Positions 12,765 to 27,404 are shown, counted from the stretch's first letter. The stretch is 64,000 bases of DNA from Eopsaltria australis (GCA_034509425.1 JAVTVJ010000072.1:3906001-3970000); one strand, 5' to 3'. Translations and numbers: made by a program. The notes: generated by a model not told the origin, from the letters alone.

Positions 12765-15700
12765 GGTATTTGTTGTGTTGGGAATGATGGGACAATCTTG
12801 TTTTTTACAGTGCAGCACATACACATATCCCATCCCTCTCACACCTGCTCCCCTCCAGACCAAGGAGGTCTGTCCTCATGGCACTCTGTGTAGCACAGGA
12901 AGGAGCAGCTGATTCCCAAAATCTCTGTCCCCACTATCTTCTTTACCTTCAGAGATTGGAAAAGAAAAAAAAAATACAATAAATGCTTTAAAGTGGGGAA
13001 TAGTGAAGGCAGGACCCAAAATGTGATTACATCTGTTGTGCGGAGGATGTAAAGCAGTAAGCGGTGTGTGCACATAGCAGCATTATATTCCATAACACAT
13101 TTCCCAGTGGAGGATCTGGAGGTGGATCTCCTCTTGTTCCCTGAAGACTCCATAGAACAATGCCAGGAGATACTGGCAGAGTTGACCGTGTGTGACAGCC
13201 AGCACTTCTCCATCAGCCTGCTTTCAACAGGGAGAAGATGAAAAGCTGTGAGCAAACTGTCAGTGATGGCCCAGGAGGCCCAGGTGCCACGCTGTCCTTG
13301 TTTGCTCCTGGCCTGTCCTGTTGACCTCGCCAGTCCAACAGTGTGATAACCCTTGGAGTTGCTCTGATCCTTTCCTGTGTGCAGATACCCAGCTGGAGAG
13401 GTGTTTGCTAAGTCCCCTAGCTCTGAGAAGATCTGTATTGTGAAGTACTGTTGACAGAGTGTTTCCCTGGAGGTCAGACATCCAGGGGAATGTGAAGTGG
13501 GTGGAGGCTGAAGTGTCAAAGATTGTTCTGTTCATCCTATATTCATCTCCTACTTCTTACATTTGCCTGAGCAGTTGAGGAGCCTCCAGTTTATAGGTTA
13601 TTGGAAAGTGTGTCCAAGCCTTCCCTTAGCTTTCTGGTGTGACAGGCATTCCACTTCCCTGAGCTACTGATGGCCCATCCATGGAGCTGGGAAATTTTTG
13701 GAATGCAGACAAACTGTACCCAGACATCTCGTGGTGTGTGACACTTCCAGGAAACAAGTAATCTGTTCTTCACGGGGAAAATTACTCCACCAGGACTTGC
13801 AGGGGGAGAAGCTAAGGCAGACATGGAAAATTCTCATCAGCATATGGAGCAGGGCATGGAGAAACTTGATGGCACAGGTTGGAAGACTGTTCCTGCTCTG
13901 GTGCAGAAGCTGTAAGTCACAGAATCTTCACCTGCAGCTTCAGTCCCCATGAGCAGTCAGGTGGAACAAGGTGCTCAGTGGTCACCTCTGGATGAATACC
14001 ATGGGTAAGGCAGGGTGGTGTGGCACAGGTGCTGAGCCGAACCACACTGCCAGCCAGTAACGCGAGCCTTTGTGTCAGCTACATTAATGTTTTAAACTGA
14101 AAGGTCTCTGCATGGTGTTCCTGTGGCAGGTGGCAGCAGGAGCTGCGATCATTAATTTAACATTGTGGAAGTTATTTACCTGTCTCACATAACTGAGGCA
14201 TCTACCCAGTGGTGAAGCCAAAAGAAAAGAGCAAGGTCTCTGCATAGGGAGGCCAGAGCCAAGCATCCCCCCTGTGGCTTTGCACCACTGCTCTGTGAAA
14301 CGGTACAAGGTTAATGAAGGAAGTGATGAGAAAGCTGTTTTAGGGACAAGGAAGGTGTAATAGGTGTGCCTGGCCAAACAGGATTCTGCTGCCACAGGGA
14401 ACTGCTCTGGTGGTGCTGAAAGTAGTGAAATTCATCACAGTCTGTGCCCATATTCTCTGCAGGTTCAAAAAGCTGAAGTGATAGAGAGGACCTTTCTTGT
14501 TTGTACCCAGGCTTCCTCAGCAAGCAGGTTATTTGGTTAGTTCAGTATGGACTCTGGATGGCTTGAAGTCTAGTCTTGAGGGAAAATAGGGGGTAAAACA
14601 TCTTGCAGGGGAGACTTCCCCTATATCTAGACTGTCCTTATCCACATATTCCCTGACTGACAAAAAATGAACAAATTTGGTCCATGGTCTCTCTTTACAC
14701 ATTCCTAATACATTTCTATTCCCTAGAATCTTAAATAGTAGAAATATATCTATTAACTTTGTTCATTATTATACCTTCTCACCCGTTTGCCAAGTGCAGG
14801 AGTCAAACTGAACTCACCTGCCCTCTCGCAGACAAGGCTCTCCTGTCTTTGTCTTGGAGCAGGACTGGTTGATCCACTTACAGTGCGTAAAGACATCCTA
14901 GGGTGATGCACTGACTTTCAAATCAGAGAGGCATCTGGGTATGAAAAACAGACTGACCTCTGGTAGATATTTCCCCTACATATTCAGCTGGAGAGCTGCT
15001 TTCAGGCTCAGCCACTTATTAGTGACACAGAATGGCATTCAAAGCTCAGGTCTGGCAGCAGCCCACAGCTGAATGTGGAGCAGGGTGCAGCTGATGAAGG
15101 GCATCTCAGACTCTTCTTGTGGCAGAAAAGCATTGCTGCTGCTAGTTGGGGATTCAGAACTCTGAACTCCCATTGCAGTACCAATTGAATGTTGTTTGGG
15201 GCTGGCAGAAAGTTGTTTTTTGGTTTTTTTTTCTAGTAGGATAATGTTGGCCAGTGATTTTCTTGTTTTTACTGCGTTTGTAAAAAAAGGAGTTATCTGT
15301 GGTTCAGCAAAAAGTTCATATGAATATTGTTTCCTTCCATTTAAATGCAGTAGAATTTTAATGCCAAGTGATAGAAAATGTTACTTAAATTGAACAAGTG
15401 CACAGAAACATTTCTAGAATGATTAGTGGAATAAAAGTCATATCTTCATAGGAGAATTTAAAGATCTTTTTTTCTTGTTTAGTATAGCTTGACAAAGACT
15501 GAATAGGGCTATGATAACACTTTATAAATATATTTGAGAAGTAAATGTCAGAGAGGAATATTGACTTCATCACATGATCAAATGGCAGTACAGTCAGTAA
15601 TCCTGAATACATCTGCACTGGAAACCTAAAGGCTTCCAGGTATATGATGAAGGAAGCCTTTGAATACTCTCCTGAGCACTGAAAGGAGTAGCCTGCAGTC

Positions 15701-18680
15701 TAGTAGCAAGGAGCCTGAGAAGTTTATGGGCATAATTGTACAACACAATGGAATAGGAAAATGCCTGAAGAGAGAAAATTAAGCTTATATTATGAGTCCC
15801 TGGGCATCTGGTGTGTCAGTATCCCCAAGTGTGTGAGAAAATAGATTAGATCATTGTCAATTTGCATTATAATAATTCCATGCCTCAGGGCTTCCACTGG
15901 AGTTGGGAAAGATTTTATTTTATTCTTCCTGATGCATCATTTGTCCTCTACTGCTCTTTTTTTGCCTTCCTCTGCAGGTCTGAAGATAAATTGTTAAAGG
16001 TAGCATTAAAATCTTAGGGTTCATGTATCCTGCTGATATACTCAGGATTAGGCCAGCCTCTAGGCCTGGAATTCCTTTAAAGGAGTTATTTACCTAGGTT
16101 GGCTTGGTAGGCTCCATTGATTTAATTTATAGCATGGGACATAGCCTCCTTCCTAGAATCAAATGGAGTTATATTTAGCTAATTCTTTGCAAACATGCAA
16201 ACACACACTTTTTCAGCCGGCAAGCTATTTATTAACCTCCCCTCTTTTGCCCGAGTTGTCCCGACACTTACTAGAATCTCACTGGGCACCTTTGACTGTT
16301 CATTTTTTGTTTGCCTCCTTTCATCCTCCAAAGCGACAACATCATTTATTCTTAGAAGGATATTCAGAAGAAAAACATTTTCAGCAACAAACAGCAAGAA
16401 TGAAGAAAGACACAAAAATGTTCACTCCTGGAATGTTAAAACCTATAGAGGTATATGTGTGATTCCTACGTTCCTGTCGACACATCATTTGAAATTAGCT
16501 TCTTCTTGGCATTGGAAGTCCATCTGGCAATCCTAATCTCTTTTACTGATTTAGATAAACAACATTCTTGAGGTGACCTCCACTCAACAGATATGATAAG
16601 CCCAGGCAAATGCAAAGGACACCTGGGTAAACGAATAGCCATTGTATCGAAATGATAGCTTCTGCGAATGAGCGAGGTAAACAATATCCATGGAGAATAT
16701 GGTTGTCTGTCTGGTTTTTAAGTCTGCACAGCATTGGAAATGCTCAAGAGAAGCTTTTTGTGTTCAGGGTGTTCATGTCCATGTATTGCTACTCACTGAC
16801 TAAAAGACATTTACATCCGGCAATTCTGAATCACGGAACTCTGTGTCAGAGGTGACCTCATAGACACACGCAAGTATTTTTAAATGCTTGCACTCACACA
16901 CAAATTCAAGATGTGGCCAATACTGTAAAGATCAGAAATCACTCACAAATTTCTCCCCAAATAAAGGTATAATGCATCCTTTACCTTCTTCCACCTTCAG
17001 CCTTGACATCTGGCCACATTTTTGTCCTACAAAATCATCTTTTAAGTAATTCTGTAGCTGCTCAGTGAGGAAGCTGTATCCCATGGAATGGTTGGAGGAA
17101 GGGCAACTATTTGATGGTCCCTCCACTTTGGATGCAAAAATTTTTGTTTGTGGACTTTCAATTATGACTAGAATTTTTAAAGGTCTGAGATCATGAACTT
17201 AGAAAAGTTCCTACATACAACCAGAGAGCCAGGGCCATTGGTGAGGCCTTGCAACAATCCTGCTTTTAACTGTGGGCAAACAATATGAATCTGAGCCCCA
17301 GGCAGCCCTTTTTTTGCAGAATATCCTGTTCATGGATGGCTCCTTACCCCAAGGAGAGTCTGAGGGATCTCCTGCCTCAGTCCATTCCACATGAAGCTGA
17401 GGGCTTCCTGCTAGACCTGTCTCACTTGTCAGTGCCCAGCAGGTGAGCCTGAAAGCAACACTCCAGATGTTCCAGTACTCTGGTTCACAGCACCAAAAGG
17501 ACACACAAATGTCTCTTATTACCTGTTCAGAGCACCAGATTAACCCCTGGCTCGGTAAAAGCACTGCAGGTCATCTAAGCAACAGATGGATATTGGTGTA
17601 AACCTCACAAAATTAACACAGAGAGACCAACTTTAGTTAAACTTTAAAGGCAGAATGCCAGAATTTCAGAAACTTATTCTCAAAGATTTTATGGTGCCAT
17701 GAAAAAATTTTTGGATCTTGAAGTTTTTAAACTGCATCGCAGACCTTTTGCTCTTCTGAAGTGACAGGAACACACAGTACAATGTACAAAGTGCTGAGGG
17801 ACCAGTGATAAGGAGTTTTTACATAAATCCAGAGGAGCAGACAAAGGAGGAGATAAAGAAAAAAGGATGTGTTGGTAGAAGGGATTAAAAATATGCCAGA
17901 GTGATGCAGCTTTAAAAGAACAGGTTGATGTGACTGAAGATGGCACTCAGTGACATATTTTGAGTAAAGATGGGGAAGTATTAGAACATTTGTATAAGAT
18001 GATGATAAGATCACATTTGGATCTTAGAATAACACACATTTCTCTTTGATGCCAGCTCAACACTTTTTCTTTGACCCAGTCAATCCTTTACCTTCATATT
18101 CCCTTAAATCTCACCATATTGACTCGTTTTCCTCTTTACAGCACACAGCCATAAGAAAGGTCACTTGCAATGCATTTATGGGCAATGAACTTTTCCTCCT
18201 TTATCCTAAGATCTTAACCCTGGTCATCACCCTGGTAATCACAACAGTGAGAGACATGTTTTAGCTTCTTGTTTCTCAGTGCCAATTATAAATCCCAAAC
18301 TACTATGCAAAAATATTCAAAACGTGACAAAGGATTAGAGAAGCTAAGTTCTTTTAAAAATAGTTAGATTAGTTGCAAGGTTACTGATAATGATTCAGTT
18401 TCTTTAAAATTAGGAGTGTGTATTTGTATGCCTTCATACAGTGTCGCCAGGAACTGAGATCAAGTCCTCACATCCTCATCTTGGAGAAGCTGCTGCTGCC
18501 ACCAGCTGGTAGCTCCCTGGTCCTGGGCTGGAGAGATGTATACACAGCTTACACAAAGAACTCCTGGGGAGACAGGTGGACCCTGAAGGAGGTCACATCT
18601 ACAGGAAGTTACAGGAACATTGATCCGGTCTGAAGTACATTTTGGAATATGACAAAATACCTTTATTCTGTGTTAGACAT
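12765..18680. other. Intergenic, no gene recognised
   Basis: This is unique-looking sequence upstream of UBE2QL1. An open frame of 226 codons on the minus strand (12839-13519) has no recognisable domain and a low-complexity Phe-rich end. Between 16.2 and 16.9 kb the DNA has more CpG words than its surroundings and might hold a conserved non-coding element. Nothing else could be supported. Confidence 0.5.
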
Positions 18681-18785
18681 AGGATGTAGGGACACAGTTT
18701 CGTGGTGGACTTGGCAGTGCTGGGTTAATGGTTGAACTCAATCATCTTAGAGATTTTTTCCAACCTAACAGATTCTATGGTTCTA
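18681..18785 (+). mobile_element. CR1 3' end fragment
   Basis: It contains the CR1 tail words GTGGACTTGGCAGTGCTGGG and TTTTTTCCAACCT, and ends in the CR1 terminal motif GATTCTATGGTTCT. It is truncated at the 5' side, as is usual for CR1. Confidence 0.85.
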
Positions 18786-20835
18786 CGTTAACAGGGCCAA
18801 CCGATGATAACATTCCCAGTCAGCAGTTATCCACGGGCATGGCTACAACAGCAAGCCTACTGAATTCACAGCATCAGGCGTGCAACACTGGTTCTTTCTA
18901 TTAGATGACATCATGTGCTTCACCACTTAGGTTCAAGAAATAAATTTTTTGGGTGGCAGCTCCATTTGAAGTAGAAATGACCATTCCTTGCGTGATTCAC
19001 TGCTGCTTGTGCAGAACCAATATACGGAGGAATCCAGTGAGCACTGAGTTGTACACCGTGTGAAGAACAAATGGTTTGTCACCGTGTGGCTGCAGTCCCA
19101 GATGTAAAAGAAGGCCACACCTGTGGCATCAGTGCAGGTCAGTGGTCCTTTGTACACATGAAGAGGCCCATAAAGATGGTGGATTATCAGTATCTGCACA
19201 GAGTTGTAGATCAGCTGCTGGGTTTGTCATTAGCAAGCCAGAAAGATGGAGTCTTTTCTCTGTTAGTTTTAGGAACAACAGGCACTTCCTGCAGTATCAT
19301 CTACAAGAGGATGGTGGGAGCAAACCTCTGCTTGAGTTCTAGGAGCACTGGAAGGTGCTCCAGCCGCTGGCTTGCTGTGCACTTTAGAGGGGGTTTGTCA
19401 GGGCTGGGATGGTTGTACTGATGGTTGTAACCTCAGCTGACTGCTTCATATCTGATTGTTCCTATGAAAACCAATTTGTTGCAATTAACTAAATTAGAAG
19501 ACATCAGTAACTTCTTTTGTTTCTAAAGAACAGTGCTATGTCTGGATTTATGAGACAGAAGATAACCCTGGACATCCATGTTTCTAGACTGAACTATGGG
19601 AAATAGAAACAAGAAATCTTCTTGGGTTTAAGACATGCATTCATAGCAGGTTAAATTAGGTCTGTTGTAGACCTAAACCACAACTACAGCAGTGGTGATG
19701 GGTAGTGCTAAACACAACCACTCACCCAGCTGTTCTGCTGGTTATTGCGGCAGAATCCCATTCAACAGAATTCATATATATTCTTGAACTCTGAGCCAGT
19801 GGTGGCATTTGTATATGAAATGCAAAAGCAGAAAAATATGCGGAAAATGGAAAAGGAATGTCTACCCAGGCTTCTAGGTAGGGTGTGTTTGTTTTCAGAA
19901 ATGTCTCATGAGGTGTGGCCAGGGACACATCCCTCTGCCTGTGGTACTCACCCAAGGAGGCTGTAACCAGGTCTGACATTGTGGTTCTGGTTCTGGCAAA
20001 GGGAAGACAGCAGCAACCCAGCAGCACCAGGGCCTTGAGCAGGCAGGGGACCAAACACTTCCTGAACCAGTTTAACTTATTTGATTTTCTCCTATTCTGA
20101 GAACAGATGGTCCCTTGCTCTTCCATCAGCCTTTCTCTGGCATCAGGGCAGGCTGTTCCCTACCTATGCATGATCAATCTTCTCTGCCATGGCCCCTAGG
20201 ACACACTGTCTTCTGCCTGCTAAGGTGAAAATCAGGGAAGATACATGGGGCCTCAGCCACAACACCATGGTGAGCTGTGCTCATATGGATTTTTTTACCT
20301 CCATCTCTAGTCATATTTTGTCAGGGCTACATAACACCAGAGGTGTTTTGCCTGAACTTAGGGAAATCCCAGAAGAACTGCCAGGGCAGGAGGGCCAACT
20401 GGTATTCCCTGGAGTGGTGCTCTGAGGTTGTGTCTGAAGACCTGTGCTGGGCAGCAGAAAGGAGGCAGAAGGAGCAGAAAGGAGGAGAAGAGCCAAACGT
20501 GGGGTTTATGAGGTGATCATTGTGAGAATGGGCTTTTCCTGCTCTAGCTTTTCATCCTTCACAGTACAGAAAGCTCTCTGACAGCCTGTACTACTAATTG
20601 TTTTGGAAAGTCAGGGACACTGAAGGACCATGAAAAGTGTTTTTATTATATGATGATAAGTTTTATAATGATAAGTCCTGAGCCAGGACTTGTGGAGACA
20701 TGCAGGGACATGATGCCTGTTGGAATAGCATTGGACTAGTGGCCTGAGCAGGGCAAATCTGAGAAAACTCATCCATACAGTTTGTAAAAAGAGGACCCTG
20801 GGGCAGTCCCTTATGCCAGACTCAACCAGGAATTT
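18786..20835. other. Intergenic, no gene recognised
   Basis: Short open frames (the longest is 134 codons on the minus strand at 19722-20126) show no recognisable domain. No repeat or RNA gene was recognised by eye. Confidence 0.5.
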
Positions 20836-21385
20836 GCCTCACATCAGGCTGGTCTAATCATTCCAAGTTCAGTTTTGGGAGCAATATGACAGACCAGGTG
20901 ATCTGTTTACAAGTGGGACTTTATTTGACAATATTGCCAGCAGAATTCCCAGGGGACTGCTACTGCCATAATTTAATAGTTGTATGGATGATCTGGAGGT
21001 AAATAAAAACTTGCAAATAAAAGAAGAACATACAGAAAATAGTGTGATAAATAGTGTGGAGACAGACTGAATTGAATAGCTCTGTTTGTGAAATAAATGT
21101 GTTTTAATAAAAACCACTTGTGAAGTTATCTTACTAGGAGCAAATCATGCAAGTTTATGTAACTGCAGACCATATTCCCTTCAAAAGGAAACATTAAAGG
21201 AAATTAGGGGCCACTATGTACCAGATCATCACAATCTGGTGGCATAGAGGAATCTTGTGGAATAGGGGAATTCTGCAGCCCTGCAGTGCATAAATAGGAA
21301 GGGAAACGGAAGAAGCACAAGGCAGGCAGTAACAGGGAACAACACCATTGCAGAGACCAAACACTAGATTGCAATGTACAGGTCA
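20836..21385 (+). mobile_element. Ancient CR1-type non-LTR fragment
   Basis: Words such as GGATGATCTGGAGGTAAATA, then TGTGTTTTAATAAAAACCA and a downstream 'actaggagcaaa' segment, follow the order of old amniote CR1/L3-like ORF2 ends, in sense orientation. Many indels break the frame. This is a pattern match from memory, without an alignment. Confidence 0.55.
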
Positions 21386-22177
21386 CCTTCCCTTTTCTGC
21401 TGATATTGAAAAAAAACCACAGAAAAAGCTGAAATTCATTTTAAAAAGGTGTAAAGAATTCAGTGTGTTTAATTTATAATATAGAAGTCTGAGAGATGAT
21501 TCAATTATTTGATTAAAGCACAGAATAGATATGTATACTATCTATATCTAAATTAACTGGGCAATAAAGCATTTTTTCATCAGTTAGACAGAGGTGTGGA
21601 AAGAATCAATAGCTATAAATTAGAGCATTCCTCAGGCAACTTCTGTAAATAAAACCTACTTAAAGACTGGATGCTGGGTATGAATAGTAAAGTGTCTTTC
21701 ACAGTGATGCAGGCAGATTGTAGAGACAGTGGGATATCAACATGCAAGGGTGTGAAGAACGAGTTTAAAATTGAAGAGTCACTTGAAGGCCCCTCCCAAA
21801 TAATAGTAGAAAGAGTCTTTGGTGCACTGCCTGCCTGTCTCCTAGTGCCTTCCAGGAAGGAATTCCTACTGACATAATAAAGTATATTGGAGACCCAACT
21901 GGCTATGACTGTGTCCCAAGGTGACAGGATGGACTGGAGGAGCCATATATTCAAGCCTTTTGCCTCACTACCTTCTGAAGTCCCCCAGAGCCCACCATCA
22001 CCACACATTCATACACCATTATTGGTTTAAACCTGTGCACTTCAGAAATAGCTTGGTAGTCCCACTTTGAACAGGAGGCAGTTTGTGGGGATTCCTGTGA
22101 ACATATTGATCAGGCTGAACCCTGTAGTGTTCACTGATTCCAGCCTCTACTACAGGACATCTCCATAAGGCCCAGGA

Positions 22178-22498
22178 TTATAAAGAAGAGGGAGAGCAAC
22201 TTTTTTACCCAGGCAGATTGTGATAGAACAAGAGGAAATGGTTTTAAACTAAGGAGGAGAGATTTAGATTAGATGACACGAAGAAATTCTTGACTGTGAG
22301 GGTGAGACACTGGAACAGGTTGCCCAGAGAAATTGTGGGAGCCCCATCCCTGGAAGTGCTCAAGGCCAGGCTGGATGAGGGTTTGAGAAACCTGGTCTAG
22401 TAAAAGGTGTCATGCCCATGGGAGGGAAGCTGGACACAGATGATCTTTAAGGTCCTTTCCAAGATGTTCTATCCTTTTATATTCTATCCTCCTATGAT
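22178..22498 (+). mobile_element. CR1 3' portion
   Basis: It shows the full order of CR1 tail landmarks: 'ggttttaaactaaggagg', 'gtgagacactggaacaggtt', 'cccatccctggaagtgctca', 'ggccaggctggatg', and 'aaggtcctttccaag', ending near TTCTATCCTCCTATGATAC. The element is 5' truncated, like nearly all CR1 copies. Confidence 0.93.
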
Positions 22499-23158
22499 AC
22501 TTTAGCCCCAAGTCAGCAGTGCCAGTAGCTCCATACCAGCTGTGACCATGGCTCTGCTCAACTTGCTCATCTCAACTCTTTTCAGAGGCATAAACCTGAA
22601 TGCTAAGTAATTTTTCTGATTTGCTGATTTGTCCCTTGGCTTGAACCCATGTGGCCATTACTTCCTGTACACTGTGGCTTTACTTACAGTACACTGTGAC
22701 TAACAGATCTACCTTAGAAAAACGAGAAGTGACAGGGAAGGACACAAACAGAGGAGCATAGCCACCCACACTGTAGAACAGTGACAAAGGTACACAGACA
22801 GCTTTTTCATCTGGACCACCCATATTTTTCTAGAACTACTTTCAGGTACATTTCAGGATCTGGAATACAAATAAAGGCTGCTCCACGCCAGCTGGACTCA
22901 GTGCTGGAAAATGGTCCCAGGCCTTTTTCATTTGCTAGCACATGTCCTCTGGGCATCTTAGAAATTCTCACTGCCCAGGACATTCCTATACCTTCTTTCC
23001 TGTACCTTTGGTAATGAAAAAAGTATCAGTTTTAAATACAGGGTGCTACTTATTCTGAGTTACAGGGGAAAAAATAAAAAGCAGTAATAGACAAATCAAC
23101 CTTACTTGTTAGTATTATTGATTGCATAATCAGAGGAGCATTTTTCTAGGAGTACGAT

Positions 23159-23161
<3 letters not shown>

Positions 23162-23198
<37 letters not shown>
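23162..23198. repeat. (AC)n dinucleotide microsatellite
   Basis: Thirty-seven bases of uninterrupted AC repeat. This type of locus is usually length-polymorphic. Confidence 0.98.
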
Positions 23199-23205
<7 letters not shown>

Positions 23206-24984
23206 ATTTCTCACACCTGTGGTAAAAAAAGCCACTTGATAACTGTTGAAAGCAACACTACATTTCAGAAGAGTAGACCTTAATTTTGCTTTAAATGACA
23301 TATGGCAGCAATATGAATATAACATAAACTGAGTCTGATGAATAAGTTTCATATTCCAGGGGAAAACGACACAGATAATTCCACTGATTTCTCAGTGCAT
23401 TTTTTAAAAACAAAATTAAGAATGAATTCTTTATGGGATATTAAAGGTATTATGAAAGACAAGGTTTCAGTATTGCAGATCTAGAGGAGTTATCACTACA
23501 CTATGAAAATAATATTTGTGCCCTGAAACATACATATAAGTCCTTTGCTGTGTCTTGCTGACCTCCTTGGAGACAGTGTTGTGAGAACAGACTGTCACCC
23601 AATGTCCTTTACCATCAATAGAAAGAACCTCATGGGTCTCAGTTATCTTTGGATCAGGTCCCAGAACATTCCCAGATCTGCAGGACTTGTGGAAGACCAC
23701 AAAATTATCTTATGAACAAAATCCTGATCCTGCTGCTTCTTAGATAAATAAATTTAGATGATCTTAGTAAGACTGAGATCCTGCCATGATGCATAAATGC
23801 ATCATCCTGCTAATTTGTGGTAAGACATGTATTATTCCAAGTCATTAATGAAAACATTACTAAACACAAAAATCTGTATGGAAATTATAATTACAGCTCT
23901 CAATCATAATTGATTTTAAAAAATTGTTTATTTCATTTTATTGTATCACATTATTTTTAAGCGGTAAAATGTGACAGTACCACATGCTTCTGAGTCAATT
24001 GAAAAACATCCTAAACAAAATTGCCATCAGCCTGACATATCAGGAGCAGGTGACTGGTATCCTCTGTGCTGTTCACATCTATCTCCCCTGCTTCTCTTCT
24101 GCTTATTAACTGTTGTAATTAAAACAATGAAGGGTAGATGGCTCACAGAATAGAATTCTTAGCAGGTGATGCTCCCAGTTAATGACCTGAAATTTCAACC
24201 TCCATTTCTTTGTCTGCAGAATGAGGAAGAAGTGATTTAATCATGCAGAAGAAAGGCAAGAAAGAAAGGAGAGAAAACATGATGTATTTTACATTCTTTA
24301 TTCATTTTCCTCCACTTTACTGGCCAGCAGCAGAAAACATGAACTGGGAGGAGAGTCATAGTTCTGAAGATGGACAAACAGATGAATTATTTGTTGCTTT
24401 TTGTGTTCATGAGAAGTTGACTGTCTCAGCACTTTCAGTAATGAATCTTAAACACCACGTTGTGCCATATTATATTGGACAAGACATTTATCAGGAGTAT
24501 ATGTAACACTAAATAAGGAAACAGCAAGCTGAGCCTTTTCCAGACCCGAAGGCTGTATAAACAGTATCAAATCAATCTTCTTATGCTCTGCTTGGTAAGA
24601 AACCATGATGCAATCTGTCTGCATCCTTCACAGCACAGGTCATCATTTGACATTCCAAGCAGGGAGAACCTCATAGAAGTAGCCCCCCAGATTCAGATGA
24701 AGGCTCCATCTGGGTTAGTATCCTGTGCTCAGAACTAACCAGAAGTAAATGCTGAAGAGAAAAGACAAGAAAAGCATCTATAAGACCTCTTCTGACTGCC
24801 CTCCTGGCCTTGGGCTACCTTCAATTCATGGGATTTCCTGAGCCAGGAATGGTTTACCTACATCTCCCTGACTGTCTACCAAGCATTTGTCCCACTTTCC
24901 CTTCAACACTGCTAAGCTTATCCTGTCCGTAACATCCATTGGCAAATACTCCCACGGGGCTTATGAATTTGTATGACAAAAATC
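23199..24984. other. Intergenic, no gene recognised
   Basis: AT-rich unique sequence. The small open frames have no recognisable product and no flanking splice or poly(A) context that I trust. Confidence 0.45.
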
Positions 24985-26010
24985 AATGCTTTTTGCTTGT
25001 TTTGAAGTTGTCACTTCTTGGCTTTACTTTGATGCCCCTAGTTTTTGTGCTGAAAGACAGTGTAAGCTCCAGACCATCCATGGCTTTGCAAATACAGTGA
25101 AGTATTTGCCATAGGTCTCATTAGTGGGCTCTCTCTCTCAAGCTGAAGAGTCCCTGTCTGTTCATGTTTTCCTATTGCAGAAGCCATTTCATATCTACAG
25201 TTATCTTGGCAGCCTTGCTCTGACTCCTTTCCAGGTCCACTCCAGGGAATGAGAACTGCACACAGTATTCAGGGCTGGGACAAACCGTGGATTTATGCAG
25301 TAGCACAACGACATTTTCTGCTTTGTTCTCACATTCCATTCCTGACAATTCCTAACTCTCCACATGACTTCTGATCACTGCTGAGCGCTGAGCTGATGTT
25401 TTCAAAGAACTTTCTATTCTGATCCTCTGGTCTTGCTCCTGTATGGTAATGGTCAAGAGGTCACGAATCTTCATGTGAAACCAGGGGGGTTTTGCTTGCC
25501 TTGCACATCGCTTTACATGATCCATCCTAAAGTCTTTTCAGGTCCTTCTACAGTTTCCTACAAACTGCATTCATCTTTAGTCTGCCAAATAATTTTCTCG
25601 TAAGCCGGTTTTCTCATTGTACCATCTGATCACTTTTCTGGGTCATCTATGAACATACTCAACGGCACAATTTTCAGCCTAGTGCCCTGTTGAACTCTTC
25701 TGGGATCAATTCTCCCCTTGCAAGAATTAAATGCTTGCCCCTCTCCTGCATTTCCTATCTGGAATTCAGTTCTTTATTCAGTCTACGATTTCTCCCCTTA
25801 TTCCATTGCTTTACTTCCTTAAAAGATTTTGTTTACAGATTTCACTGAAAGCTGATGAGAAATCAAGTAGAGTGTATCATTTAGATCACTCTTATCAACA
25901 TTCTTGCTGACCCCTTGTAAAACTCATTAGGGGTTTGCAAATAGGATTTCCTTTGATGTAATCTGTGCTACTCTTCCCAAATGGGTCATATTGATCCATA
26001 TGGCCTCTCA
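24985..26010 (-). mobile_element. Ancient CR1-like fragment, about 1 kb
   Basis: Read in reverse, this carries the landmark order of old amniote CR1 tails. On the plus strand these appear as 'gctgagctgatgttttcaaa', then 'tttgtttacagatttcact', then 'ttgctgaccccttgtaaaac', and finally 'tttgatgtaatctgtgcta'. It is heavily diverged, with no open frame. I recognise the family by pattern only; the subfamily was not determined. Confidence 0.65.
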
Positions 26011-27404
26011 TTCCATCCTTTACTACAAACCCTGCTTAACTGCCAGTGCAGATGTCCAGCTTGCAAGCCTGTAATTGCCCTCTCCCTGTATGGAAATCAG
26101 GGTACGAGTGCAATATGGTTACTTACATCATGAGCCATGACATTTTCTTTCTAAATCCTTTTGTCTCTATGTGCCTATTGATCAATTCAGTTGTCAGACT
26201 GACTTTCTTTCTTTTTCTCTCTCTCTCTCATTGGAATATAAGTTTCTCATGTTTGCATTTTACCCCTGAATATGAAAATGATGCCCAAGCTGGTGATCAT
26301 GAGAAAAGTTTAATAACTGGTAATATATTTATAGCAAATTTTAACCTTAAAAGCGCTGTATACATTTATCTAACAAAACTAATTAATCTAACCTAATCAG
26401 GCTAGTAAACACAGATTTACAATGAGCTGGATATCTCTATATTTGATGTTAAACTTCCATTATTTTCTTCTGTTGAATACATTCCCAGAGTTAGATGTGA
26501 TCATGGACATCCATAGGACTTATCCCAAGCAAGGTAGAAGTCATATTTGCTTAATTCCAAGAACCAAAAGCTTTCACCCCAACAGGAAGGAGAGGAAGTT
26601 TTAACAGTATCTCAAAGCCCTTGTTTGTTACTGAATTTAAAGCAAGTGGTTCTGCTCCACACTTCCACTGGATGTGTTTGCCCAAATGCAAAGATAGACA
26701 TAAAGCAACTCTGCTGTTTGAATCCCAGCCTCTCATGCCTGCAGAGCCACATTTGACACAATCGTTTGTACTTACACTGTTCTTTCTCAACTTGACCCCC
26801 CTGTTCCTCATGTTCAGATCTAATGTGGTGAGTGCATTCTTCCTTCCAAATACTAGAAATAGTTACTTTTTCCCTCAGACCAAGATCTCTCATGTGCGAA
26901 GTACTTGTCTTAAAATCTCATAATCCAGGGACTTCTGCTGTCCAGACAACATTCTGCCAACGGTAGACACAGGATGGTCAGCAACTGTTGGTCAATGGAC
27001 AGTGGAATTATTTTATCATAGGATGACAATATTTGTCAAGGCCTAGAACTGATAAATTGTTTTCTGCATTCCTGGTATTGTTTTTTAATTTCACATCTGC
27101 ACAATCCTATATCTTCCTTAATATTCAGTGCTCTTTACAGTTGCTTGCTTTTTTAATTTTAGGTTAGTATACTTAATTCTGTGAACTCCCAAACAATGCT
27201 TTATACTTTGGGAAAACCCAACTTCCTGCTACTGATCCAGCATGGTAACCCAGAACAGAAACTGACCATTTGGTGGTATTATTGTCAAGAATGGAAAATG
27301 AAAAAATAAAAAAGATACATCCAAGAAACTAAGAATTGCCGATTTTTATGGTTCTCATTGTGGAGCAGAAATTGCCGCAAGTTATAGCTACAAAATGCAT
27401 AAAA

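Noticed and set aside
12839..13519. 226-codon minus-strand open frame upstream of UBE2QL1
   Set aside because: No recognisable domain, a Phe-rich low-complexity end (from an A-rich run on the plus strand), and no splice or promoter context. Chance or decayed repeat is more likely, though a search could overturn this.
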